DNA of 64,000 nucleotides from Streptomyces sp. NRRL S-455 (GCF_000717875.1 NZ_JOCT01000003.1:248001-312000), one strand, 5' to 3'; shown: positions 7,899 through 18,006, numbered from the stretch's first letter. Numbers and translations are program-made. The notes: a model not told the origin generated them from the letters alone.

Positions 7899-9395
7899 GT
7901 GCGCCTGCCCGCTCGCCGCCTGCTCCCCGCCACCGCCCTCACCGCCGCCACCGCGCTGCTCACGGGCTGCTTCACCGGTACGGAGCCGGCCACAGACGCC
8001 TCCGGGTCAGGGGGGAAACGCGTCCGCGTCGCCATGCTCCTGCCACCCCGCTCCGGCCTCTCCCCGCTCTCCGACGACGCGTTCAAGCTGTCCCGCTGGT
8101 CCACCGCCGAGACCCTGGTCAGACTGGACGCGGAGGGCGACGCACAACCCGCCCTCGCCACCGAGTGGACGCGGTCCGGGAAGACCTGGACCTTCACCCT
8201 CCGCGAGGGCGTCACCTTCCACGACGGCACGAAGCTCACCGCCCAAGCCGTCGTCAACTCCCTCACCAAGGCGGCCACCGCCTCCCCCAAGCCCCGCATC
8301 CTCGACGGCGTCGACATGACCGCGAAGGCCGACGGAAACCGGGTCACCGTCACCACCGGCGTCGAGGACCCCCTGGTGCCGCAGCGCCTCAGCTCCCCGC
8401 AGCTGTCGATCCTGGCGGCCAAGGCGTACCGGGGGAAGACGGTGAACCCCGTGGGAGCGGGCACCGGCCCGTTCGAACTGACCGAGGTCAACGGCACCTC
8501 CTCCGCCGCACTCGACCGCTACGACGGCTACTGGGGCAAGCGGGCCAAGGCCCCCGGCATCGACGTGAAGTACGTGCCCGACGGCACCGCCCGCGCGGCG
8601 GCGCTCCGCAGCGGCGAGGCCGACATCGTCGAGGCGATCCCCGTCTCACAGGCCGCCGTCCTCGACCAGGACCTCGTCACCGAGGTCCCCATGCCGCGCA
8701 CCAACACCCTGTACCTCAACACCGAGAAGGGCGCCTTCCGGGACCCCGCCCTGCGCGCCGCCGCCCGCGAAGCCGTCGACGCACGGTCGATCGTGAAGGG
8801 CGTCTACGAGGGCCGCGCCGACGTCGCCGGGGGTCTGCTCGGGCCCGCCCTCCCCTGGGCCGCCGACCTCCGTACCCCCGCCAAGCGCACCAAGGCCGGT
8901 GACCCGGCCGGCAGGACCGTCACCATCGGCACGTACACCGACCGCTCCGAGATGCCCGAGGTCGCCGCCGCACTCCAACAGCAACTGCAGAAGGCCGGGT
9001 TCAGGGTGAAGCTGGACGTGCGCGAGTACGCGAACATCGAGTCCGACGCCCTCGCGGGCCGCTTCGACGCGTTCATCCTCTCCCGGGCCACCGTCCTGGA
9101 CTCCGGCGACCCGGCCGCGTACCTCTACAGCGACTTCGCCTCCGACGGCACCTTCAACCTCTCGCGCCTCTCGGACCCGGAGGTCGACAAGGCGCTCAAG
9201 AAGGCCGCCGACACCCCGGTCGGCGACGCCCGCCGCAAGGCGGTCGTCGAGGCCGAGGCCGCCGTCCTCGCCCGGGACGCAGCGATCCCGATGCTCCACG
9301 AGCGCGTGATCCAGGGCGACGCCGCCGGGGTCGTGAACGCCGCCCACGACCCGCGCGAGCGGGAACTGGTCACGGCCGACACGTACGTCAAGTGA
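7899..9395 (+). CDS. ABC transporter solute-binding lipoprotein, SBP family 5
   Basis: A 498-residue extracytoplasmic binding protein with lipobox LLTG-C24. Its body is peptide/nickel/opine type: ESL-like core with LATEWTRSGKTWTFTLREGV, then VTFHDGTKLTAQAVVNSLTK, and NTLYLNTEKGAFRDPALRAA. GTG 7899 has the ribosome site CGGAGGG. It heads a four-gene operon (GTGA overlap with the permease) under a Zur-like box. The family binds oligopeptides, nickel chelates or metallophore-metal complexes. The zinc-type operator points to a zinc- or metallophore-related cargo rather than peptides, but that is inference. The closest functional comparison would be Cnt/Nik-type systems. Confidence 0.85.
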   Translation: MRLPARRLLPATALTAATALLTGCFTGTEPATDASGSGGKRVRVAMLLPPRSGLSPLSDDAFKLSRWSTAETLVRLDAEGDAQPALATEWTRSGKTWTFTLREGVTFHDGTKLTAQAVVNSLTKAATASPKPRILDGVDMTAKADGNRVTVTTGVEDPLVPQRLSSPQLSILAAKAYRGKTVNPVGAGTGPFELTEVNGTSSAALDRYDGYWGKRAKAPGIDVKYVPDGTARAAALRSGEADIVEAIPVSQAAVLDQDLVTEVPMPRTNTLYLNTEKGAFRDPALRAAAREAVDARSIVKGVYEGRADVAGGLLGPALPWAADLRTPAKRTKAGDPAGRTVTIGTYTDRSEMPEVAAALQQQLQKAGFRVKLDVREYANIESDALAGRFDAFILSRATVLDSGDPAAYLYSDFASDGTFNLSRLSDPEVDKALKKAADTPVGDARRKAVVEAEAAVLARDAAIPMLHERVIQGDAAGVVNAAHDPRERELVTADTYVK

Positions 9396-11146
9396 GAACC
9401 GTGGCGAAGCACGCGGCCGGGCTGACCCGCTGCGCCGGGCTCCTCACCGTCCTGGCCGTCGTCGGGCTCCTGCCCTGGCTCTCCCACCGGGACCCGGCCC
9501 TCACCGTGCTGCGGGCCCGGTCGGCCGAGCAGGAGGCGACCGAGGAGGCCCTGACCGCGATCCGCGCGGATCTCGGTCTTGACGCCGGGCCACTCTCCCT
9601 GCTGGGGCGGTGGGCCGGAGACCTGCTGCGCGGTGACTTCGGCACCTCGTGGGTGTCGGGCCATGACGTCCTGCCGTCGGTGCTCGCCGGGCTCCAGGTG
9701 TCGCTGGCGCTGATGGGCGCGGCGCTCGGCGTGGCGGTGCTGCTGGCCGCCGCGCTGGTGGCGCCGGTGCTGGTGCGCGGGCGCGGCTCGGCCGGGGCGT
9801 TCGCCGCGATGTCGGCCGCCGTACCGGAGTTCCTGCTGGCCATCGTCGCGCTGCTGGTGTTCGGGGTGTGGCTGGGGTGGCTGCCCACGTCCGGCTGGCA
9901 GAGCGCCGAGTACCTGGTGCTGCCGGCGCTGGCGCTCGGTGTCCCGGCGGGCGGGCTGCTCGGGCGGCTGGTCGCGGACGCGCTGCCCGCCGTGCTCGAG
10001 GAACGCTGGGTGGAGCTGTGGCGTGGCGCCGGGGTGAGCCGGGCCCGGATCGCGGGGGCGGCGCTGCGGCGCGTCCTGCCGCCGCTGGTCCCGCAGTTCG
10101 GGATGGTCGCCGTCGGTCTGACCGGCGGGGCGGTGGCCGTGGAGACGGTGTTCGCGGTGCCCGGCATCGGACGTACCGCCCTCGGCGCGGCCCGGTCGCA
10201 GGACCTGCCGCTGCTCCAGGGCTCGGTCCTCGCGCTGCTGCTGCTCGGCCTGGTCGCGGGCGCGCTGGCGGCGGGCGTACGGCACCGGCTGCTCGGGCCC
10301 GCCCTGCGGGACGCCGGGCTCACGTTGCCCGCGGCCCGCCCGGTCCGCGCGCACCCGGCGGTGCCGGTGACACTGGCCGCCGTCCTGCTGCTCGCCCTCG
10401 GCTGGGGCCTGCTGCGCGACCCGTACACCGTGGACACCACCGTCCGGCTCGCCGCGCCCTCCTGGGCACACCCGCTCGGCACCGACGGTCTGGGCCGTGA
10501 CGTGCTCGCCCGACTGGGGCACGGCGCCGCGGCGACGGTCGGCACGGCGGCGGGCATCTGCCTGCTGGGGCTGCTGATCGCGCTCGCACTGGGCTTCCTG
10601 CCGGGGATCGCGGCGGGCGCGGCGGACATCGCCAACGCCCTGCCGCCGGTGATCGTCGGCATCCTGGTCGCGGCGGCCATGGGTCCCGGCACCGGCGGGG
10701 CGGCCCTCGCGGTGGCCCTGATCTCCTGGCCCGCCCTGTCCGCGCACGCGGCGGCGCTGGTGCAGGAGGTGCGGGCGTCGGCGTTCCTGACCGCCCAGCG
10801 GGCCATCGGGGCGAGCCCGTGGTGGATCCTCACCCGGCATGTCCTGCCGTCGGTGGCCGCCCCGGTCGCCCGCCACGCCCTGCTGCGCCTGCCCGGCATC
10901 GCCCTGGCCCTGGCCTCCCTCGGCTTCCTGGGACTGGGCGCCCAGCCGCCCGCCCCCGAGTGGGGCCTGCTGCTGGAGGAGTCCCGGGCCTATGTGGAAC
11001 GCGCCCCGTGGGCGGCCCTCGCCCCGGCGGTGGCGCTGGCCCTGCTGGCCGGACTCGCGGTGTCGGGTGCGGCCCTCACCCAGGGCCGGAGAGTACGGCG
11101 AGCCACCCCGGCTCCGGCCAGGAAGGAGACCCCCGTTGGAGTCTGA
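9392..11146 (+). CDS. ABC permease, fusion of DppB-type and DppC-type subunits
   Basis: A 584-residue membrane protein holding two full permease halves that are separate genes in most peptide/nickel transporters. The first half (about 70-295) has the coupling loop EERWVELWRGAGVSRARI. The second (about 330-565) begins with the DppC-like HPLGTDGLGRDVLARLGHG and has TAQRAIGASPWWILTRHVLP as its coupling loop. About 11-12 membrane spans are expected. GTG 9392 overlaps the binding-protein stop by four bases, indicating translational coupling. The fusion would fix a 1:1 subunit ratio. It acts with the two ATPases downstream. Confidence 0.88.
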   Translation: MRTVAKHAAGLTRCAGLLTVLAVVGLLPWLSHRDPALTVLRARSAEQEATEEALTAIRADLGLDAGPLSLLGRWAGDLLRGDFGTSWVSGHDVLPSVLAGLQVSLALMGAALGVAVLLAAALVAPVLVRGRGSAGAFAAMSAAVPEFLLAIVALLVFGVWLGWLPTSGWQSAEYLVLPALALGVPAGGLLGRLVADALPAVLEERWVELWRGAGVSRARIAGAALRRVLPPLVPQFGMVAVGLTGGAVAVETVFAVPGIGRTALGAARSQDLPLLQGSVLALLLLGLVAGALAAGVRHRLLGPALRDAGLTLPAARPVRAHPAVPVTLAAVLLLALGWGLLRDPYTVDTTVRLAAPSWAHPLGTDGLGRDVLARLGHGAAATVGTAAGICLLGLLIALALGFLPGIAAGAADIANALPPVIVGILVAAAMGPGTGGAALAVALISWPALSAHAAALVQEVRASAFLTAQRAIGASPWWILTRHVLPSVAAPVARHALLRLPGIALALASLGFLGLGAQPPAPEWGLLLEESRAYVERAPWAALAPAVALALLAGLAVSGAALTQGRRVRRATPAPARKETPVGV

Positions 11147-12104
11147 GGCACTGCTGTCGGTACGCGAGCTGCGGATCGCCTTCGACGGGGTCGAGGCCGT
11201 GCGCGGCCTGTCCTTCGACATCCGCCCGCGTGAAGTTCTGGCGATCGTGGGCGAGTCGGGAGCGGGCAAGTCCCTCACGGTCCGGGCGCTCCTCGGGATG
11301 CTGCCGCGCGGCGCGGCCACCAGCGGGACGATCAGCCCGGACCTCTCGGCCCACCGCGGCCGCCGTATCTCCCTCGTCCCGCAGGACGCCCTGTCGGCAC
11401 TGTCCCCCGTGCACCCGGTGGGCGACCAACTCGCCGCCGCCGTACGGTCGGTGACACGGGTCTCCCGCAAGGAGGCCCGGGCCCGGGCGGTCGCGGCCCT
11501 GGACGGCGTCGGCATCCCGGACGCGGCACGCCGGGCGCGGGCGTATCCGCACGAGTACTCCGGCGGGATGCGGCAGCGCGCGGTGATCGCCATGGCCACC
11601 GTCAACGAACCGGACATCGTGGTCGCCGACGAACCCACCACCGCCCTCGACGAGGACCACCGCGACCAGGTGCTGGAGCTGCTCGCCGAGCAGCGGGAGG
11701 CGGTCGGCGCCGCACTGGTCCTGGTCACCCACGACATGGACGTCGTGGGCGGGCACGCGGACCGGGTGCTGGTCATGTACGCGGGCCGGCTCACCGAACT
11801 CGGTCCGGCGAACGAAGTACTGACCCGTCCCCGCGCCCCCTACACGGCGGGCCTGCTGGCGTCCCTCCCGCGGAACGCCACCCCGGGCCGCCGGCTCCCC
11901 GCCCTGCGCGGCACCCCGCCGGCCCCGGGCACGCCGGCACCGGGCTGCGCCTTCGCCCCGCGCTGCCCGCTGGCGGCCGGCCCCTGCCACACGGCGGAGC
12001 CGGAGCCCCGGGAGGCGGCCGGGCGTCTGGTCGCCTGCCACCGCTGGGAGGAACTCCCCCACCCGGCGCACGACTTGTTCCTCCAGGAGCCCCAGCCCGC
12101 ATGA
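11136..12104 (+). CDS. Peptide/nickel-type ABC ATPase, first (DppD/NikD-like)
   Basis: A 322-aa ATP-binding subunit. Walker A is GESGAGKSL, the Q-loop is SLVPQDALSALSP, the signature is [14 protein letters not shown], Walker B is [13 protein letters not shown], and the H-loop is LVTHDMDVV. It ends with the family's C-terminal Cys-rich segment (APGCAFAPRCPLAAGPC). The start is TTG at 11136, chosen because GGAAGGAG lies seven bases upstream and the sequence from there (ESEALLSVRELRIAF) matches the normal family start. It overlaps the permease end by 11 bases and the next ATPase by four. Confidence 0.87.
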   Translation: MESEALLSVRELRIAFDGVEAVRGLSFDIRPREVLAIVGESGAGKSLTVRALLGMLPRGAATSGTISPDLSAHRGRRISLVPQDALSALSPVHPVGDQLAAAVRSVTRVSRKEARARAVAALDGVGIPDAARRARAYPHEYSGGMRQRAVIAMATVNEPDIVVADEPTTALDEDHRDQVLELLAEQREAVGAALVLVTHDMDVVGGHADRVLVMYAGRLTELGPANEVLTRPRAPYTAGLLASLPRNATPGRRLPALRGTPPAPGTPAPGCAFAPRCPLAAGPCHTAEPEPREAAGRLVACHRWEELPHPAHDLFLQEPQPA

Positions 12105-12814
12105 CTGAAACCCTGCTCGACGTCCGCGACCTGGTGGTCCGCTACGGCCCGGTGACCGCCGTGGACGGTGTCTCCTTCTCCCTGGCCGCGGGCGAGACCC
12201 TCGCCCTGAACGGCCCGTCCGGCTGCGGCAAGTCCTCCACAGCGCTGGCGGTCCTCCAGCTGCGCCGCCCTTCCGGCGGTGAAGTCCTCTTCGAGGGAAA
12301 GGAGTTGACGTCCCTCACCGAACGCGAGCTGCGTCCCCTCCGTCCCCGTATGCAGCCCGTCTTCCAGGACCCGTACGGCTCGCTGAGCCCCCGCCACCGC
12401 ATCCGCGACGCCATCTCCGAACCGCTGAGGGTCCAGGGCCGCTGGCACCCCACCGACGGACCGGCCCGGGTTGCCGAACTCCTCGACCGGGTCGGCCTCG
12501 ACCCCGCGTACGGCGACCGCCTCCCGCACGAGCTCTCCGGCGGCCAGTGCCAGCGCGCCGGCATCGCCCGCGCCCTGGCCTCCGACCCACGCCTGCTGGT
12601 CCTGGACGAGCCGGTGTCGTCACTCGACCCGTCGGTGCGCGCGGGCGTGCTGAACCTGCTCGCCGACCTCCAGGACGACCTGGGCCTCGGTTACCTGTTC
12701 ATCTGCCACGACCGGGCGGTCGTACGGCACTTCGCGGACCGGGTGATCGAGATGCGGGACGGGCGCGTCACTTCCGGGCAGCGGCCTCGATCACCTGGCG
12801 CAGCCCCTCGGTGA
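12101..12814 (+). CDS. Peptide/nickel-type ABC ATPase, second (DppF/NikE-like)
   Basis: A 237-aa ATP-binding subunit with Walker A GPSGCGKSS, Q-loop VFQDPYGSLSP, signature LSGGQCQRAGIARAL, Walker B LLVLDEPVSSLD and H-loop FICHDRAVV. It is shorter than DppF-type proteins because it lacks the C-terminal Cys-rich extension, resembling the compact NikE type. ATG 12101 overlaps the previous stop (ATGA). Its last 47 bases overlap the end of the convergent TetR gene at 12768, leaving no room for a separate terminator. Confidence 0.86.
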   Translation: MTETLLDVRDLVVRYGPVTAVDGVSFSLAAGETLALNGPSGCGKSSTALAVLQLRRPSGGEVLFEGKELTSLTERELRPLRPRMQPVFQDPYGSLSPRHRIRDAISEPLRVQGRWHPTDGPARVAELLDRVGLDPAYGDRLPHELSGGQCQRAGIARALASDPRLLVLDEPVSSLDPSVRAGVLNLLADLQDDLGLGYLFICHDRAVVRHFADRVIEMRDGRVTSGQRPRSPGAAPR

Positions 12815-13346
12815 GCTGGCCGGCCTCGGGCGCGCTCTTCGGATCGAACGTCCACTGCGCCATGAGGCCCATCATCACCGTCAGGTAGAAGTAGCCGAGG
12901 GTGTCCACCTGCTCGTCGGGGACGTCGTCCTCGCTCCCGCCGTGGAAGAGTGTGACGATGCCGCGCGCCCCTTCCCGCTGGGCGCGGGCGAGATGCTCCC
13001 GCACTTCCGGCAGCTGGTCGCCCATGGCCACGATCTCCATGCTGAGCCGCCACATCGAACCCGGTTCCCGCATGGTGGAGATGATGTTCGCCCACACCTC
13101 GGCGAACCGCTCCAGCGAACCCGGCTCCCCGCGCAGCTCCCCGCCTCCCTCGAAGGCGTCGGACATGCCCTCCACCATCTCGACGTACGCCTGCGCCAGC
13201 AACGCGTCCTTCGAGCCGTAGTGGTAGCCGATCGACGCCAGGTTGGTCCCCGACTCCTTGACGATGTCGCGCGCGGTCGTGCGCACGAACCCCTTCGCCA
13301 GCAGGCAGCGCTTGGCGCCCTCGAGCAGATCCTCGCGGTGTCCCAT
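12768..13346 (-). CDS. TetR-family repressor of the divergent MFS exporter
   Basis: A 192-residue regulator. The N-terminal helix-turn-helix region is TTARDIVKESGTNLASIGYHYGSKDALL and the ligand-binding C-terminus is typical of TetR proteins. ATG 13346 fits the family start (MGHREDLLEGAKRCLLAKGF); an in-frame ATG at 13373 lies inside the operator palindrome and is less likely. It is divergent from the MFS transporter, with perfect inverted repeats in the 86-base gap, so autorepression and ligand-induced export are expected. The ligand is unknown. Confidence 0.85.
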   Translation of the reverse strand: MGHREDLLEGAKRCLLAKGFVRTTARDIVKESGTNLASIGYHYGSKDALLAQAYVEMVEGMSDAFEGGGELRGEPGSLERFAEVWANIISTMREPGSMWRLSMEIVAMGDQLPEVREHLARAQREGARGIVTLFHGGSEDDVPDEQVDTLGYFYLTVMMGLMAQWTFDPKSAPEAGQLTEGLRQVIEAAARK

Positions 13347-13371
13347 GGCTCGCCACCTTACCGCAGTATCC

Positions 13372-13414
13372 ATACGGCCGTATTAAACAGTCGTACTAGA
13401 CAAGCGTTTAATAC
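13372..13414. promoter_or_regulatory. Two palindromic operators between tetR and MFS gene
   Basis: The perfect 12-bp palindrome ATACGGCCGTAT lies at 13372-13383. A second perfect inverted repeat, GTATTAAAC (13380-13388) and GTTTAATAC (13406-13414), overlaps and extends it. Both are in the divergent promoter region and are the likely TetR binding sites. Confidence 0.65.
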
Positions 13415-13432
13415 GCTCGTACAGTCCTGCCC

Positions 13433-14974
13433 ATGACGACTGAACCGCACCCTCCCACCCTCGCCGGGCGCCGCGAATGGACGGCTCTCGGCGTGCTGAT
13501 GCTGCCGCTGCTGCTGGTTTCGATGGACGTGTCCGTCCTCTACTTCGCGATCCCCGCGATCAGCGCCGACCTGGAACCGAGCGCCACCCAGCAGCTGTGG
13601 ATCTTCGACATCTACGGCTTCGTCCTGGCCGGCCTGCTGATGACGATGGGCTCCCTGGGCGACCGCGTCGGCCGCCGCAGGCTCCTGCTGATCGGCGCCG
13701 CCGCCTTCGGTACGGCGTCCCTGGTCGCGGCCTACGCGAACAGCGCCGAGACCCTGATCGCCGCCCGCGCGGTCCTCGGCATCGGCGGCGCGACGCTGAT
13801 GCCGTCGACGATGGCGCTGGTGCGCACGATGTTCACCGACCCCGGGCAGCGCACCAAGGCGATCGGTGTGTGGTCCGGCGTGATGACGGCCGGCATCGCG
13901 CTCGGCTCGGTGATGAGCGGTGTCCTCGTCGAGCACTTCTGGTGGGGCTCGGTCTTCCTGGTCAACCTGCCCGCGATGCTGCTGCTCCTGGTTCTGGGTC
14001 CGTTCCTGCTCCCGGAGTCGCGGAACCCGCACCCGGGCCGCTTCGACGGGCTGAGCGTCCCTCTCTCGATGGCGGCGGTGCTCCCCGTGATCTACGGCCT
14101 GAAGGAGCTCGCGTCGCAGGGCTGGAACGTGCGGTACGTGCTGTCGGTGACGCTCGGGCTGCTGTTCGCCGCGCTGTTCGTCCACCGCCAGCGCACCACG
14201 GTCTCCCCGCTGATCTCACCGGAGCTGTTCCGGTGCCGCGGTTTCACCCCGGGCGTCGTCCTCAACCTCGTCGCCGCCTTCGGCATGATGGGCTCGGCCT
14301 ACTTCACCACCCAGTACCTCCAGTCCGTCCTGGACAAGAGCCCGCTCGAGGCGGCGTTGTGGAGCCTGCTGCCGTCGGTGCCCATCGGACTCGCGGCGCC
14401 TCTCAGCGCACAGCTCGTGCAGCGCGGTGTTCCTCGCGCGTACGTGGTCGGCGCGGGCTTCGCGGTCAGCGCGTGCGGCTACGTGATGCTGGCACTGGCC
14501 GGCACGGACTCCCTCTGGCTGCTGCTGGCCGCGTGCGCCGTGCTGGCCTGCGGCATCGTCGCCGTCATGTCCCTGGTGGCCGATCTGGCCCTGAGCGCCG
14601 CCCCGGTGGAGAAGGCGGGCGCGGCGTCGTCGCTGCTGGAGACCGGCACCGAGTTCGGCGGCGCGCTGAGCATGGCGTTCCTCGGCTCCATCGGTACGGC
14701 GGTCTACCGCCACGAGATCCCGGCCTCGGCGCCCGCTCCGGCCCGCGAGACCCTGGGCGGCGCCCTGGCCGTCGCCGACCGGCTGCCGGGGCGCGCGGGG
14801 GACGCCCTGGCGACGGCGGCACGGGAGGCCTTCACCAGCGGCATGCACGCGGCGGCGGTCACGGGCGCGGTGCTGCTGGCCGGGGCGGCGGCAGCGGCGG
14901 CGCTGACCCTGCGGCGGGTCCGGGTACGCGAAAACGCCGGACGGGCTGATCAACTCAGCCCGTCCGGCGTCTGA
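13433..14974 (+). CDS. MFS drug exporter, DHA2 (14-span) type
   Basis: A 513-residue proton-driven exporter of the EmrB/QacA group. The N-terminal span ends with the family acidic motif LVSMDVSVLYFAIPAI. Motif A is GSLGDRVGRRRLLL and the antiporter motif C region is GVMTAGIALGSVMSGVL. About 14 hydrophobic spans run to residue 495. ATG 13433 is the only start close to the operators. Its final 12 codons coincide with a 15-bp perfect stem-loop that serves the convergent serA gene. Substrate is not predictable. Confidence 0.88.
   Translation: MTTEPHPPTLAGRREWTALGVLMLPLLLVSMDVSVLYFAIPAISADLEPSATQQLWIFDIYGFVLAGLLMTMGSLGDRVGRRRLLLIGAAAFGTASLVAAYANSAETLIAARAVLGIGGATLMPSTMALVRTMFTDPGQRTKAIGVWSGVMTAGIALGSVMSGVLVEHFWWGSVFLVNLPAMLLLLVLGPFLLPESRNPHPGRFDGLSVPLSMAAVLPVIYGLKELASQGWNVRYVLSVTLGLLFAALFVHRQRTTVSPLISPELFRCRGFTPGVVLNLVAAFGMMGSAYFTTQYLQSVLDKSPLEAALWSLLPSVPIGLAAPLSAQLVQRGVPRAYVVGAGFAVSACGYVMLALAGTDSLWLLLAACAVLACGIVAVMSLVADLALSAAPVEKAGAASSLLETGTEFGGALSMAFLGSIGTAVYRHEIPASAPAPARETLGGALAVADRLPGRAGDALATAAREAFTSGMHAAAVTGAVLLAGAAAAAALTLRRVRVRENAGRADQLSPSGV
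14931..14969 (-). terminator. Intrinsic terminator of serA, inside the MFS 3' end
   Basis: A perfect 15-bp stem (14935-14949 with 14955-14969), five-base loop TCAAC, followed on the minus strand by TTTT (14934-14931). It lies 60 bases past the serA stop and overlaps the last codons of the MFS gene. Confidence 0.8.
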
Positions 14975-15005
14975 CGACGAGCCCGTTCAGGGCGAACGGG
15001 GGCCT

Positions 15006-15020
15006 GGGGGCGAAGCCCCC
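15006..15020. terminator. Short GC hairpin directly after serA
   Basis: GGGGGC (15006-15011) pairs with GCCCCC (15015-15020) across GAA. It sits 11 bases past the serA stop and adds to the terminator at 14935-14969. Confidence 0.4.
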
Positions 15021-15030
15021 GGGCGGGGCC

Positions 15031-16620
15031 TCAGGCCAGGTTCACGGAGCGCGCCGAGGTCGCCCCGATCTCAGCGGCGACCTCGGCGAGCACGCCGGCG
15101 GTCACCGTGTCGTCGACGGTCAGCACGGCCAGCGCCTCGCCACCGGCCACGGCCCGCGACACCTGCATGCCGGCGATGTTGATGCCCGCCTCGCCCAGGA
15201 TGCGGCCCACCGTGCCGACGACACCCGGCCGGTCCTCGTACTTCAGGACGACCATGTGGTCGGCGAGCGCGAGGTCGACGTCGTAGTCGCCCACGGCGAC
15301 GATCTTCTGGAGGTGCTTCGGGCCGGCCAGCGTGCCGGAGACCGACACCTCCTCGCCGTCGGCGAGGGTGCCGCGCACCGTGACGACGTTGCGGTGCTCG
15401 GTCGCCTCGGAGCTGGTGGTCAGCCGCACCTCGACGCCGCGCTCCTGCGCGAACAGCGGCGCGTTGACGTACGACACCGTCTCGTCGACGACGTCCTCGA
15501 AGACACCCTTGAGGGCGGACAGTTCCAGCACCTTCACGTCGTGCTGGGTGATCTCGCCGTACACCTCGACGTCGAGGCGGACCGCGACCTCACCGGCGAG
15601 CGCGGTGAAGATCCGGCCGAGGCGCTCGGCGAGCGGCAGGCCCGGCTTGACGTCCTCGGCGATGACACCGCCCTGCACGTTCACCGCGTCCGGCACGAGC
15701 TCACCGGCGAGGGCGAGGCGCACCGAGCGGGCGACCGCGATACCGGCCTTCTCCTGCGCCTCGTCGGTGGAGGCCCCGAGGTGCGGGGTGCAGACGACCT
15801 GGTCGAACTCGAAGAGCGGGGAGTCCGTGCAGGGCTCCTTCGCGTAGACGTCGAGACCGGCACCGGCGACCCGGCCCTCCTTGAGGGCGGAGTACAGCGC
15901 CTCCTCGTCGACGATCCCGCCGCGCGCGGCGTTGACGATGCGCACGCTCGGCTTGACCTTGCGCAGCGCCTCGTCGCCGATCAGACCGAGGGTCTCGGGG
16001 GTCTTGGGGAGGTGGACGGTGATGAAGTCGGAGACCTCGAGCAGCTCGTCCAGCGACAGCACCTTGACACCCATCTGCGCGGCCCGCGCGGGCTGGATGT
16101 AGGGGTCGTAGGCGACGACCTTCATGCCGAAGGCGGACATGCGCTGGGCGACGAGCGCACCGATGCGGCCGAGGCCCACGACACCCAGCGTCTTCTCGGC
16201 GAGCTCGACACCCGTGTACTTGCTGCGCTTCCACTCGCCGTTCTTCAGCGCGGCGTTGGCCTGCGGGATGTGGCGGGCGGTGGCGACGAGGAGACCGCAG
16301 GCGAGCTCGGCGGCGGTCACGATGTTCGAGGTGGGGGCGTTGACGACCATCACGCCGGCCTTGGTGGCGGCGGAGACGTCCACGTTGTCCAGGCCGACGC
16401 CGGCTCGTGCGACGACCTTGAGCTTGTTCGCGGCGGCGATCGCCTCGGCGTCGACCTTGGTGGCCGAGCGGATCAGGATCGCGTCCACGTCGGCGATGGC
16501 CGGGAGCAGCTCGGCCCGGTCCGCGCCGTTGCACTGGCGGATCTCGAAGTCCGGGCCAAGCGCGTCCACGGTGGCGGGCGACAGCTCTTCAGCGATGAGT
16601 ACGACGGGTTTCGAGCTCAC
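15031..16620 (-). CDS. serA: D-3-phosphoglycerate dehydrogenase
   Basis: First step of serine synthesis: oxidises 3-phosphoglycerate with NAD. At 529 residues it is the long actinobacterial type. Substrate domain, then nucleotide fold with GVVGLGRIGALVAQRM, catalytic Arg/Glu/His in NAARGGIVDEEAL, DVYAKEPCTDSP and VCTPHLGASTDEAQ. An intervening ASB-like domain (about 320-450) and a C-terminal ACT domain (LKYEDRPGVVGTVGRILGEA) allow serine feedback. The start is GTG 16620 with GAGG upstream, giving VSSKPVVLIAEELSP. It has its own terminator and a 264-base gap from ilvC, so it is probably transcribed alone. Confidence 0.95.
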   Translation of the reverse strand: MSSKPVVLIAEELSPATVDALGPDFEIRQCNGADRAELLPAIADVDAILIRSATKVDAEAIAAANKLKVVARAGVGLDNVDVSAATKAGVMVVNAPTSNIVTAAELACGLLVATARHIPQANAALKNGEWKRSKYTGVELAEKTLGVVGLGRIGALVAQRMSAFGMKVVAYDPYIQPARAAQMGVKVLSLDELLEVSDFITVHLPKTPETLGLIGDEALRKVKPSVRIVNAARGGIVDEEALYSALKEGRVAGAGLDVYAKEPCTDSPLFEFDQVVCTPHLGASTDEAQEKAGIAVARSVRLALAGELVPDAVNVQGGVIAEDVKPGLPLAERLGRIFTALAGEVAVRLDVEVYGEITQHDVKVLELSALKGVFEDVVDETVSYVNAPLFAQERGVEVRLTTSSEATEHRNVVTVRGTLADGEEVSVSGTLAGPKHLQKIVAVGDYDVDLALADHMVVLKYEDRPGVVGTVGRILGEAGINIAGMQVSRAVAGGEALAVLTVDDTVTAGVLAEVAAEIGATSARSVNLA

Positions 16621-16844
16621 GTGAGTCCTCACAAGTCCAATGCTGCGGACGGCCGTCCCGACGGCCGCGGGCGGTGGAGGTGGGCCGCGTGGAAGACGCA
16701 CGACGCTGTGGGCCTGACGCGTATGTAGTGCAGCAGTCTAGTGGCGCCGAGGGCGTCTTTTGCGCCGCTGCGGAAGGATCACCCGTCCGTGGCCGGACGG
16801 GATGGACAACGCCGTACCACCGACGTTACCCCGGGTCGGCCGAA

Positions 16845-16871
16845 GGGGCCGGGGCAGTCGGCCCCGGCCCC
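16845..16871 (-). terminator. Stem-loop terminator after ilvC
   Basis: Perfect 11-bp GC stem (16845-16855 with 16861-16871), loop AGTCG, starting 13 bases past the ilvC stop. There is no U-run, but it is the only strong hairpin at the end of the ilvBNC operon. Confidence 0.65.
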
Positions 16872-16884
16872 TCGGCCGTGAGGC

Positions 16885-18006
<1,122 letters not shown>

